From positions 1 to 17,265 of the forward strand of contig JAEVYS010000094.1 of the NCBI GenBank assembly GCA_023392635.1: 17,265 nt of DNA. The letters are read 5' to 3'. This stretch comes from Actinomycetes bacterium (GTDB taxonomy: Bacteria; Actinomycetota; Actinomycetes; Propionibacteriales; Propionibacteriaceae). The first letter of the stretch is position 1. Every line of letters begins with the position of its first letter. The notes beneath the pieces are model-generated. The model was not told the DNA's origin. It saw nothing but the letters and a program-made list of their open reading frames with translations, and did no database searches. Below, one piece after another: positions 1 to 8,128 of the stretch. A program made the translations under genes and the position numbers.

Positions 1-169
1 GGGTCGTCCTGCGGGCAGCCGTCCGCGTGGTCGCCGTGCGCGTCGTCGATGGACGAGCACCCCGGCCGCCGGCGCCGCTCGGGCGCCGGCGGGCCGGCGG
101 GGTGCGGGCGGTCTGCTTCACTGGTCCAGCCTTGCAGCAGTGGTCAAACCAGAGGCGGCGGCATGCCGC
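1..169. other. Left-edge region without a confident gene; GC-rich hairpin
   Basis: I cannot assign a gene here. A perfect 9-bp inverted repeat (68-76 with 82-90, 5-nt loop), flanked by further complementary C and G runs, lies downstream of the minus-strand DUF2249 gene and could end its transcript, though no T-run follows. On the minus strand one frame from about 150 down to base 1 stays open with G or C at nearly every third position. It reads as a His/Asp/Cys-rich stretch near the edge, but it has no usable start codon, and the plus-strand frame sharing the same wobble positions looks equally biased. A second gene running off the left edge is therefore possible but unproven. Confidence 0.3.
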
Positions 170-469
170 TCAGAGCCGGGTGAACTCCAGCCGGAAGGTC
201 TCCGGCCCACGCTCCAGGTACTCCAGTCGGAACGAGTCCGGGGCCACGCGGTTCAGCTGGGTGAGAAGGGGCAATGGGTCGTGGTTGACCACGAGGACGA
301 CCTTCTGGCCCGGCTTCATGCTGGTGAGCCCGCCGATGATCGCGCCGTGCCGGACGATCTTGGGCAGCGAACTCGCGACCAGCTCCGGCGTCGCCTCGGA
401 GCTGCCGCACCCGCAGCCGCAGCCGCCGGTGCGTGCGGGGCTGGTGGCGAGGGCGATCTCGATCGGCAT
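170..469 (-). CDS. DUF2249 domain protein with N-terminal Cys cluster
   Basis: A 99-residue protein. The body (about residues 28-99) matches the DUF2249 pattern: a central NHDPLPLL segment (62-69) and a C-terminal RLEYLERGPETFRLEF stretch. DUF2249 proteins are small, of unsettled function, and often occur with hemerythrin-like or redox and nitrogen-oxide genes. The N-terminus carries a glycine-flanked CxCxC cluster at about 17-21, which could bind metal or react with sulfur; this is inference. I chose the ATG at 467-469 because GAGGA (479-475) precedes it at 5-nt spacing. The longer upstream open frame is antisense to comEA and is discarded. The gene is divergent from comEA, and a CsoR/RicR-type palindrome lies 25 nt upstream of the start. 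Family assignment is fairly sure; function is unknown. Confidence 0.8.
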   Translation of the reverse strand: MPIEIALATSPARTGGCGCGCGSSEATPELVASSLPKIVRHGAIIGGLTSMKPGQKVVLVVNHDPLPLLTQLNRVAPDSFRLEYLERGPETFRLEFTRL

Positions 470-493
470 GTGCTTCCTCAGGCTCGGGGTCGG

Positions 494-512
494 GGTACCC
501 CCAGAGGGTACC
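494..512 (-). promoter_or_regulatory. Putative CsoR/RicR-type operator upstream of the DUF2249 gene
   Basis: This is a perfect 7-bp inverted repeat, GGTACCC-N5-GGGTACC when read on the minus strand. Its core TACCC-N5-GGGTA has the form described for RicR and related CsoR-family repressors, which sense copper, persulfide and similar signals. It lies 25-43 nt upstream of the DUF2249 ATG, where a bound repressor would block transcription. No regulator gene is in the window, so the sensor is unknown. A chance palindrome remains possible. Confidence 0.45.
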
Positions 513-538
513 GGCTCGGCGGCGGAGGCCGCGACCCG

Positions 539-592
539 CCTGTGGACAGCCGACGCCTCGACGCGCTTTTCCACAGGCAGGCGCCCCGCCTG
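539..592. repeat. Paired inverted repeats in the divergent DUF2249/comEA promoter region
   Basis: CCTGTGGA (539-546) and TCCACAGG (570-577) form a perfect 8-bp inverted repeat 23 nt apart. The right half lies in TTTTCCACA (567-575), which fits the DnaA-box consensus TTWTNCACA. A second short repeat, CAGGCG-CCC-CGCCTG (578-592), abuts it. Both sit upstream of comEA and could be regulator sites; their function is not known. Confidence 0.35.
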
Positions 593-614
593 ACGCGCCG
601 CAGGGTCCACCGCC

Positions 615-620
615 GATAGT
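615..620 (+). promoter_or_regulatory. -10-like element for leaderless comEA transcript
   Basis: GATAGT ends 6 nt before the comEA ATG (627) and no Shine-Dalgarno fits between them. In actinobacteria this spacing is typical of leaderless mRNAs, whose transcription starts at or next to the start codon. No clear -35 is visible. Confidence 0.4.
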
Positions 621-626
621 GCAGGC

Positions 627-1508
627 ATGAAGGTTGCGACCGAACCGGTGATGAGCGAGGTGGTGCGCCAGCGTCTCGAGCTGCTGCTGGCCGAGGTACG
701 GCCGCGGTACGCGATCGAGGACGAGCGGCCTGCTGACGAGGCGGGCATGCCGGAGGCGGAAGAGTTGCCGCCGGGGGTCGGCCACGTCGGCGAGGAGGCC
801 GAGCAGGTATCGGCACCCCAGCCGGCTCGCCTCCTCCGTTCGCCGCCCGGCGCGCTCGTCCGCCAGCTGGGCCGACGGGCGAGGGACTTCACGCGCGACC
901 ATCTCGCTGCAGTGCTGCTGGTCCTCGTGGTCGGCTGCGGCTGGACCGCCTACAGCCTGTTGCAGGCGCGATCGACACCGGTCGCGGTCGCCGCCGCCAG
1001 TCCCGTCGTCGTGGACGATCCGACGGCGACGCCGACGCCGTCCGCCCCGCCGCGGATCCTGGTTCACGTCATCGGGGCGGTTCGGCACCCAGGCCTCGTC
1101 GACGTGGCTTCGGGCAGCCGGGTCGCCGACGCCGTGGCCGCGGCGGGAGGACTGGCGTCGACGGCCGATCCCGCCGAGCTCAATCTGGCCGAGGTGGTCG
1201 ATGACGGCTCGCAGGTGGTGATCGGTACCAGGGCGAAGCCTCGAGGCGAGGTGCGGGCCCCGGGGTCGGCGGCGGGGCCGGGGGCAGCCGTGGGTACGGC
1301 GTCTCCCGCCGGCGCCGCCACCGTGTCGCTGAACACGGCCACCCTTTCCCAGCTGGACACGCTGCCCGGCGTGGGACCGGTGACCGCTCAGAAGATCCTC
1401 GAGTGGCGCGCACAGCACGGCCGGTTCAGTTCGGTCAGCGAGTTGCAGGAGGTGGACGGGATCGGCCCGAAAACCTTTGCCGACATCGCGCCGCATGTCA
1501 GAGTCTAG
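627..1508 (+). CDS. comEA: ComEA-type DNA-binding competence protein
   Basis: A 293-residue membrane-anchored DNA receptor. An acidic cytoplasmic N-terminus (1-90) is followed by one membrane helix (about 92-113), a Pro/Thr/Ala linker, an SLBB domain (about 144-199, VIGAVRHPGLV region), a second linker, and a C-terminal pair of helix-hairpin-helix motifs (LPGVGPVTAQKIL at 246-258, VDGIGPKTFADI at 276-287). The HhH pair binds DNA backbone; the SLBB plus HhH layout is typical of Gram-positive ComEA, which holds incoming DNA outside the membrane and passes it to ComEC. The length suits actinobacterial members, which have longer N-termini than the Bacillus protein. The stop overlaps the comEC start by 14 nt, so the two are probably translationally coupled. 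M9 (651) is an alternative start. Other competence pilus genes are not in the window. Confidence 0.92.
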   Translation: MKVATEPVMSEVVRQRLELLLAEVRPRYAIEDERPADEAGMPEAEELPPGVGHVGEEAEQVSAPQPARLLRSPPGALVRQLGRRARDFTRDHLAAVLLVLVVGCGWTAYSLLQARSTPVAVAAASPVVVDDPTATPTPSAPPRILVHVIGAVRHPGLVDVASGSRVADAVAAAGGLASTADPAELNLAEVVDDGSQVVIGTRAKPRGEVRAPGSAAGPGAAVGTASPAGAATVSLNTATLSQLDTLPGVGPVTAQKILEWRAQHGRFSSVSELQEVDGIGPKTFADIAPHVRV

Positions 1509-3852
1509 CGCACCGCCGGAGCGCGCGGGTACCGCTGGCGGGTCCGATCAGGACGGCAGGATCGACTGGCGAGGTCCCACGCTCGGGACGGCAGCCGGGG
1601 TCGGCGGGTGGGCGGGCACGTCCGGGGCCGTCTGGCTCGGCCTGTGCGCCGGGGCGGCGGGGCTCGTCCTTGGTCTGTTCGGCCTGCTGCGTCGCCGGTG
1701 GTTGGTGGCCGCCTGCGGCGCCGTGCTCCTCGCGGCGGTGGGCGTGAGCGGCGCGCGCGTCTGGGTCGCCGGAGTGGGGCCGGTGCCGGCGTGGGCGCGG
1801 GAGGGCGCGGTCGTCACGATCGAGGCGCGCGTGGCGGGCGGGAGGGTGACGGACTCCGGACCGGGCGGCCCGCTGTGGGTGGCCGACGGCCGGCTGCAGA
1901 CGGTCGTGGGTCGCAGCCAGGCCTGGGACACCGGGGGGACGGTTCGCCTATCGGCGTCCGGTGAGCTGACCCGGGCGTGGGCGGACGTGCCGGTCGGGTC
2001 CATGGTCCGGGCCGTTGTGAGGCTCAGCCCGGCGGGCGCGGACGAGCCGGTGAGCGCGTGGGCCCGGGCCCGGTCTGCCCCGGAGGTGGTGGCGCCACCG
2101 TCACCCGTGGAAGCAGCGGTCACCACCGTCCGGGCGGGGCTCAGGCAGGCGGTGTCCGGACTTCCCCCGGACCCGCGAGCGCTCGTGCCGGCGCTCGTCG
2201 TCGGCGACACGGACGCGATGACCGCCGAGCTCCAGGAGAAGTTCCGGAGCACCGGCCTCACGCACCTGACGGCGGTCTCGGGGGAGAACCTCACCCTCAT
2301 GCTGGCGGCCATGCTCTGGTTCGCCGCTCGTGCGGGGCTGGTCGGCTGGTGGCGGCGCGGACTGGTGATGCTCGGGGTGGTGGCGTTCGTGCTGCTCTGC
2401 CGGGCCGAGCCGAGCGTCCTGCGAGCCGCCGCCATGGGACTGATCAGCCTGGCCGCCCTCGGCTGGGGTGGTACGCGGCAGGGCTTGCGTTACCTGTCCT
2501 GGGCGGTGGTGCTGCTCGTCCTCACCGACCCGTGGCTGAGCCGCTCGACCGGTTTCGCGCTCTCGGTGTGCGCGAGCGCGGGGATCATCGTGTGGGCGGG
2601 GGCGTGGTCACGCTCGCTGGGGCGCTGGCTCCCGCGCTGGCTCGCCGAGGCGGTGGCCGTGCCGATCGCGGCGCAGCTGGCCACGCAGCCGATCGTGACC
2701 GCGATCTCGGGCCAGATCAGCCTCGCCGGCGTCGCGGCGAACCTTCTCGCCGCGCCGCTGGTCGGCCCGGGTACCGTGCTGGGGTTCCTCGCGGCCGGCC
2801 TGTCGGTCGTCATGCCCCCGCTCGCCGCGCTCGCCGGCTGGCTCGCCGGGGGGTTCGCGCAGGGGTTGTGCTGGGTGGCCGAGGCGGGCAGCAGCCTGCC
2901 CGGCGCCGTGGTCGCCTGGCCAGACGGCCCGCTGCCGTTCGCCGTCCTGACCGTCGCCTGCGTCGTGGCCCTGGTCGGGCTCCCGTTCCTGTGGCGGCGT
3001 CCGTGGCTGGCGGTCCTGGTGGGTCTCGCGATGGTGGCCGTCATGATCCGGCCGGTCTCCGTCCCCGGCTGGCCGCCGCCGGAATGGCAGTTCGTCAGCT
3101 GCGACATCGGCCAGGGTGACGCCTCGGTGATCTCGGCGGGGAAGGGCCGTGCGATCGTCGTCGACACCGGGCCGGAGCCACGGCCGGTCGACCGGTGCCT
3201 CGACCAGTTGGGAGTGACCGACGTCGCGTGGCTCGTGATCACCCACCTCCACGCCGACCACGTGGGCGGTGTCGCGGGGGTGGCGTCCGGACGCACGGTG
3301 GAGAGGGTGCTGTTCTCCGGCGTGACCGAGCCCGCGGGTGGGTGGCACCTACTGGAGTCGACGCTGCCGCACGTTCCCCGCACGGTTGCCCGGCCCGGGA
3401 TGGTGGTCGCGGCGGGCGCGGTGCAGCTGGCCGTCCTGTCCGTGAAGCCCTACACCTCGGGCGGGGAGACCGGGGAGGACTCGGCCGGCCAGAACGACAG
3501 CTCCGTGGTGATGCGGGTGACGTCCGGTGCCCTGACCGTCCTGCTCGGGGGCGACGTCGAAGAGGCCGGCCAGGCGAACGCGTTGTCGACCGCCGGCGAC
3601 CTGTCCGCCCAGGTGCTGCTCGTCCCGCACCACGGTTCCGCCCACCAGTCGCCGGAGTTCCTCGGGGCCGTGGGCGAGAGGGTGGCACTGGTCAGCGTCG
3701 GCAAGGACAACGACTACGGGCACCCGGCCGCCCGCACGATCGCCGCTGTGGCCGGCGGCGGAGCCCAGATCTACCGCACCGACCAGAACGGCTCGGTCGC
3801 AGTGTCCCGTGAGGGCGACACGCTGCAGGTCACGACCTCGCGCAGCGGCTAG
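1495..3852 (+). CDS. comEC: ComEC/Rec2 DNA uptake channel with metallo-beta-lactamase domain
   Basis: A 785-residue integral membrane protein predicted to move single-stranded DNA across the cytoplasmic membrane. The N-terminal part has membrane helices at about 42-90 and a DUF4131/OB-like soluble region (about 100-190). The competence domain (about 210-500) follows, with the conserved LTAVSGENL segment (258-266) and many membrane helices. The C-terminal metallo-beta-lactamase domain (about 530-785) keeps the DIGQGDA (537-543), VDTG (556-559), HLHADH (584-589), GGDVE (685-689) and PHHGS (711-715) motifs, so its metal ligands look intact and it may act as a nuclease. I chose the ATG at 1495, inside the comEA 3' end; there is no good Shine-Dalgarno, consistent with coupling to comEA. 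The gene is full length with no frameshift. Confidence 0.94.
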   Translation: MSESSAPPERAGTAGGSDQDGRIDWRGPTLGTAAGVGGWAGTSGAVWLGLCAGAAGLVLGLFGLLRRRWLVAACGAVLLAAVGVSGARVWVAGVGPVPAWAREGAVVTIEARVAGGRVTDSGPGGPLWVADGRLQTVVGRSQAWDTGGTVRLSASGELTRAWADVPVGSMVRAVVRLSPAGADEPVSAWARARSAPEVVAPPSPVEAAVTTVRAGLRQAVSGLPPDPRALVPALVVGDTDAMTAELQEKFRSTGLTHLTAVSGENLTLMLAAMLWFAARAGLVGWWRRGLVMLGVVAFVLLCRAEPSVLRAAAMGLISLAALGWGGTRQGLRYLSWAVVLLVLTDPWLSRSTGFALSVCASAGIIVWAGAWSRSLGRWLPRWLAEAVAVPIAAQLATQPIVTAISGQISLAGVAANLLAAPLVGPGTVLGFLAAGLSVVMPPLAALAGWLAGGFAQGLCWVAEAGSSLPGAVVAWPDGPLPFAVLTVACVVALVGLPFLWRRPWLAVLVGLAMVAVMIRPVSVPGWPPPEWQFVSCDIGQGDASVISAGKGRAIVVDTGPEPRPVDRCLDQLGVTDVAWLVITHLHADHVGGVAGVASGRTVERVLFSGVTEPAGGWHLLESTLPHVPRTVARPGMVVAAGAVQLAVLSVKPYTSGGETGEDSAGQNDSSVVMRVTSGALTVLLGGDVEEAGQANALSTAGDLSAQVLLVPHHGSAHQSPEFLGAVGERVALVSVGKDNDYGHPAARTIAAVAGGGAQIYRTDQNGSVAVSREGDTLQVTTSRSG

Positions 3853-3934
3853 CAGCCACCGGGAAGGCGGGCACGCGGGCTGCCGGTGTCGCCGGCGGCG
3901 AGCGGTGGGGGCGGCGGCTGGCATGCTAGGGCGC

Positions 3935-4912
3935 GTGGACGATCCCAGCCCGTTCGGGCGAGTACTGCTGGTCACCGGGCCGGAGTCGCTGCTCGCGGAG
4001 CGCGCCGCGGCCGACTTCGTGGCCGCAGCGGTCGGCGAGCGTCCTGACGCTGCCGTGACCAGGGTCGAGGCTGCCCAGCTGGACGCCGGCTCGCTCGCCG
4101 AGGCCGCGGGCGGTTCCCTGTTCGCTTCCGCCACGGTCCTGGTGGTCAACGAGCTCGGCGACCTGCCGGCCGACCTGGCCGACCAGTTGGTGGCGCTGGC
4201 GGGCGACCCGGGAGCCGATCTCGCCCTGTGCCTGGTGCACTCCGGTGGCAACAAGGGCAAGGCAGTGCTCGACCGGCTGCGCAAACTGCGCGTCCACGTC
4301 CAGGACTGCCCGCCCATCAAGCCGTGGGAGTTGCCGCAGTTCGTCGCAGCGGAGGCACGCCGGCTCAAGGGACGGGCGGATGCGGCCAGCGCGGGCGTCC
4401 TCGTGGACGCTGTCGGCACCGACACCCGCTCGCTCGTGGCCGCCGTCCGACAGCTGCTCGACGACTCACCCGATCGGCTGCTCACGGAGGCGGCGGTGCG
4501 CCGCTACTTCGGCGGCCGCGCGGAGGTGACCAGCTTCGCGGTCGCCGACGACGCGCTCAGCGGACGCACCGACGGTGCCCTGGGCAAGCTTCGTTGGGCC
4601 TTGGCGACCGGTGTGGCGCCGGTGCTGATCACCAGCGCGTTGTCGGGCAACCTCCGCAGCCTCGGCAAGTACCTCGACGGCCGCGACCGGCGCATGGCCG
4701 ACGCAGACCTCGCCCGCAGCATCGGCGTCCCGCCGTGGAAGCTGAAGGACCTCTCCCGACTGGCCCGCGACTGGACGCCGGCCTCCCTGGCCAGGGCCAT
4801 CCAGGTGGTCGCGGTCGCCGACGCCCAGGTCAAGGGCGCGGCCAGCGACGCGGGTTTCGCGCTCGAGCAGGCGGTGCTGAAGGTGATCAGCTGCCGCCGC
4901 GAGCGCCGTTGA
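3935..4912 (+). CDS. holA: DNA polymerase III delta subunit
   Basis: A 325-residue clamp-loader subunit that opens the beta sliding clamp. The N-terminal region (LLVTGPESLLAERAA, 11-25) has the degenerate AAA+ fold expected for delta, with no working Walker A. The middle segment contains the family's conserved PPIKPWELPQFV stretch, and the C-terminal collar domain includes the ALSGNLRSL and IGVPPWKLKDL blocks typical of HolA. Start choice: GTG 3935 gives the usual short lead before the first strand, and CATGCT (3922-3927) could serve as a -10 placed 7 nt upstream. ATG 3923 is an in-frame alternative adding four residues. The gene lies 82 nt after comEC, a common actinobacterial order, and its 3' end faces rpsT. 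Confidence 0.9.
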   Translation: MDDPSPFGRVLLVTGPESLLAERAAADFVAAAVGERPDAAVTRVEAAQLDAGSLAEAAGGSLFASATVLVVNELGDLPADLADQLVALAGDPGADLALCLVHSGGNKGKAVLDRLRKLRVHVQDCPPIKPWELPQFVAAEARRLKGRADAASAGVLVDAVGTDTRSLVAAVRQLLDDSPDRLLTEAAVRRYFGGRAEVTSFAVADDALSGRTDGALGKLRWALATGVAPVLITSALSGNLRSLGKYLDGRDRRMADADLARSIGVPPWKLKDLSRLARDWTPASLARAIQVVAVADAQVKGAASDAGFALEQAVLKVISCRRERR

Positions 4913-4933
4913 GGGGGTGCGGGGAGACGACAA

Positions 4934-4959
4934 ACGCCGCCCGGTCTCCCGGGCGGCGT
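4934..4959 (-). terminator. Terminator between convergent holA and rpsT
   Basis: A perfect 11-bp GC-rich stem (4934-4944 with 4949-4959) has a TCTC loop. On the minus strand the stem is followed by GTTTG, so it best fits the rpsT terminator. On the plus strand it may also slow transcription leaving holA, though no U-tract follows on that side. Confidence 0.75.
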
Positions 4960-4972
4960 CTGACGAGGAAGA

Positions 4973-5233
4973 TCAGAGCGCGGCGGCCTTCGAGGCGATC
5001 GCCGACTTGCGGTTCGCAGCCTGGTTCTTGTGGATGACGCCCTTGCTGACGGCCTTGTCGAGCGCGCGGGTGGCGGTCTTCGCCAGCTCCTGCGCCTTGG
5101 CGGTGTCGCCCTCGGCGACGGCCTCGTTGAACTTGCGGACGTGCGTGCGCAGGCCGGACTTGACGGCCTTGTTCCGCAGCCTGGCCTTCTCGTTGGTCAG
5201 GATCCGCTTCTTCTGAGACTTGATGTTTGCCAC
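4973..5233 (-). CDS. rpsT: 30S ribosomal protein S20
   Basis: An 86-residue, strongly basic small ribosomal subunit protein that binds 16S rRNA during early assembly. The N-terminus ANIKSQKKRILTNEK is the conserved bS20 signature, and the rest is the expected three-helix bundle with a lysine- and alanine-rich end (NRKSAIASKAAAL). I chose the GTG at 5231-5233; GAGGG (5246-5242) lies 8 nt upstream on the minus strand. The much longer upstream open frame is antisense to lepA and is discarded. Length matches the family. A weak non-ATG start recalls Escherichia coli rpsT, whose UUG start takes part in autogenous control, but control here is inference. Confidence 0.96.
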   Translation of the reverse strand: MANIKSQKKRILTNEKARLRNKAVKSGLRTHVRKFNEAVAEGDTAKAQELAKTATRALDKAVSKGVIHKNQAANRKSAIASKAAAL

Positions 5234-5292
5234 AGGGCTTGCCCTCTTCGCAGGTTGTGCTTGGTTGTCGCGCCGCGCAGACGCGACTGTGA

Positions 5293-5322
5293 ACTCTATC
5301 AGCGACCCGGCGGGCCCCTCAA
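5293..5322 (-). promoter_or_regulatory. Putative rpsT promoter
   Basis: On the minus strand TTGAGG (5322-5317) and TAGAGT (5298-5293) are separated by 18 nt, a good match to a housekeeping sigma-factor promoter. The predicted transcript would start near 5286 and have a leader of about 50 nt before the GTG at 5233. Confidence 0.55.
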
Positions 5323-5347
5323 ATCGGAAGGGGCGGGCCCCGTCCGG

Positions 5348-5353
5348 TATCGT
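5348..5353 (+). promoter_or_regulatory. Weak -10-like element for lepA
   Basis: TATCGT lies 33 nt upstream of the lepA ATG in the region divergent from rpsT. No convincing -35 is found 16-18 nt upstream, so the call is tentative. Confidence 0.25.
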
Positions 5354-5386
5354 GTGCTGGCTACCCGCTTGACGAGAAGAAAGTGC

Positions 5387-7222
<1,836 letters not shown>

Positions 7223-7230
7223 CCCGATTC

Positions 7231-7268
7231 CCGCTGCGGCCTCGCGCACCCGCGCCGGGCCGCAGCGG
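7231..7268. terminator. Hairpin after lepA
   Basis: An 11-bp perfect stem (7231-7241 with 7258-7268) encloses a GC-rich 16-nt loop, starting 8 nt after the lepA stop. No T-run follows, so it may be a weak or Rho-assisted terminator or a 3'-end stabiliser. Confidence 0.5.
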
Positions 7269-7283
7269 CGGGCGTGACCAGAA

Positions 7284-7289
7284 TAGGCT
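7284..7289 (+). promoter_or_regulatory. -10-like element for leaderless mtnP transcript
   Basis: TAGGCT ends 7 nt before the mtnP ATG (7297), and no Shine-Dalgarno lies between them. This is the leaderless layout common in actinobacteria, and it suggests mtnP-hemW is transcribed separately from lepA. Confidence 0.45.
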
Positions 7290-7296
7290 CGTTCCC

Positions 7297-8112
7297 ATGG
7301 ACGCAGAGATCGGCATCATCGGCGGAAGCGGGTTCTACTCGTTCCTCACCAACGCCACCACGGTGCTGCCCACCACACCCTTCGGCTCGCCCAGCGCACC
7401 GTTGACGATCGGCGAGGTCGCCGGACGCCGGGTCGCCTTCGTGCCCCGCCACGGCCAGCGCCACCAGTTCCCGCCGCACAAGGTCAACTACCGCGCCAAC
7501 CTGTGGGCGCTGCGCAGCGTCGGCGTCCGCCAGGTGCTGGCTCCGGCAGCGGTCGGGTCGCTGCGTCCCGAGCTCGGCCCGGGCACGTTCGTGGTACCCG
7601 ACCAGGTGATCGACCGCACCTGGGGCCGCAAGCACACCGTCTACCACGCCAAGGGCCACGTGGTGCACGTGGGGTTCGCCGATCCGTACTGTCCCCGCGG
7701 ACGGGCGGCACTGCTGGCGGCTGCAGACTCCGACGTGCAGCCGGTCGACGGCGGCACCCTGGTGGTCATCAACGGGCCCCGCTTCTCGACGAAGGCCGAG
7801 TCCCGGATGAACTCCGCGGCCGGCGGCACCATCGTCGGCATGACCGGCATGCCGGAGGCGATCGTCGCCCGGGAGCTGAACCTGTGCTACTCGACCGTCT
7901 GCCTGGTCACCGACCACGATGCCGGCGTGGACGGGGGCGAGGCGGTCACGCACGCCGAGGTGCTGGCGCAATTCGCCGGCAACATCGAGCGGATGAAAGC
8001 CCTCCTCACCCGTGCGATCGCCGGCATGCCCGCGCTCGAGCCGGACGCCACCGCGACCTGTACCTGCCGGCACGCGCTCGACGGTCAGCAACTCCCGTTC
8101 GAACTGCCCTGA
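7297..8112 (+). CDS. mtnP: S-methyl-5'-thioadenosine phosphorylase (MTAP family)
   Basis: A 271-residue cytoplasmic purine nucleoside phosphorylase-family enzyme. It is expected to split 5'-methylthioadenosine (or 5'-deoxyadenosine) with phosphate into adenine and a sugar phosphate for salvage. Visible motifs are the phosphate loop IIGGSGFY (7-14), RHG (51-53), VNYRANLWAL (63-72), NGPRFSTKAES (159-169), MTGMPEA (182-188) and TDHDAG (205-210). The paired aspartates of the last motif (206, 208) match the residues that favour 6-amino purines in MTAP. Related enzymes acting on methylthioinosine or hypoxanthine nucleosides cannot be excluded. The C-terminal CTC (255-257) resembles the CxC pair of some archaeal relatives. 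It is probably leaderless from ATG 7297. Only 16 nt separate its stop from the hemW start, so the two likely form an operon. Confidence 0.9.
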   Translation: MDAEIGIIGGSGFYSFLTNATTVLPTTPFGSPSAPLTIGEVAGRRVAFVPRHGQRHQFPPHKVNYRANLWALRSVGVRQVLAPAAVGSLRPELGPGTFVVPDQVIDRTWGRKHTVYHAKGHVVHVGFADPYCPRGRAALLAAADSDVQPVDGGTLVVINGPRFSTKAESRMNSAAGGTIVGMTGMPEAIVARELNLCYSTVCLVTDHDAGVDGGEAVTHAEVLAQFAGNIERMKALLTRAIAGMPALEPDATATCTCRHALDGQQLPFELP

Positions 8113-8128
8113 CCGGCCGGGGCTGAGC

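Noticed and set aside
567..575. DnaA-box-like sequence as a sign of a replication origin
   Set aside because: There is only one good match, with no cluster of boxes, no AT-rich unwinding region and no dnaA or dnaN nearby.
144..1496. Minus-strand open frame of 450 residues opposite comEA
   Set aside because: It is Arg/Gly/Ala/Pro-rich with no domain signal and is antisense to a well-supported comEA. Such long shadow frames are common at this GC content.
3349..4485. Minus-strand open frame of 378 residues opposite comEC and holA
   Set aside because: It is Ser/Arg/Ala-rich and crosses the boundary between two real genes on the other strand.
5030..5386. Longer in-frame extension of lepA across rpsT
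   Set aside because: It would read antisense to rpsT and add about 119 residues unlike any LepA; the ATG at 5387 gives the standard N-terminus.
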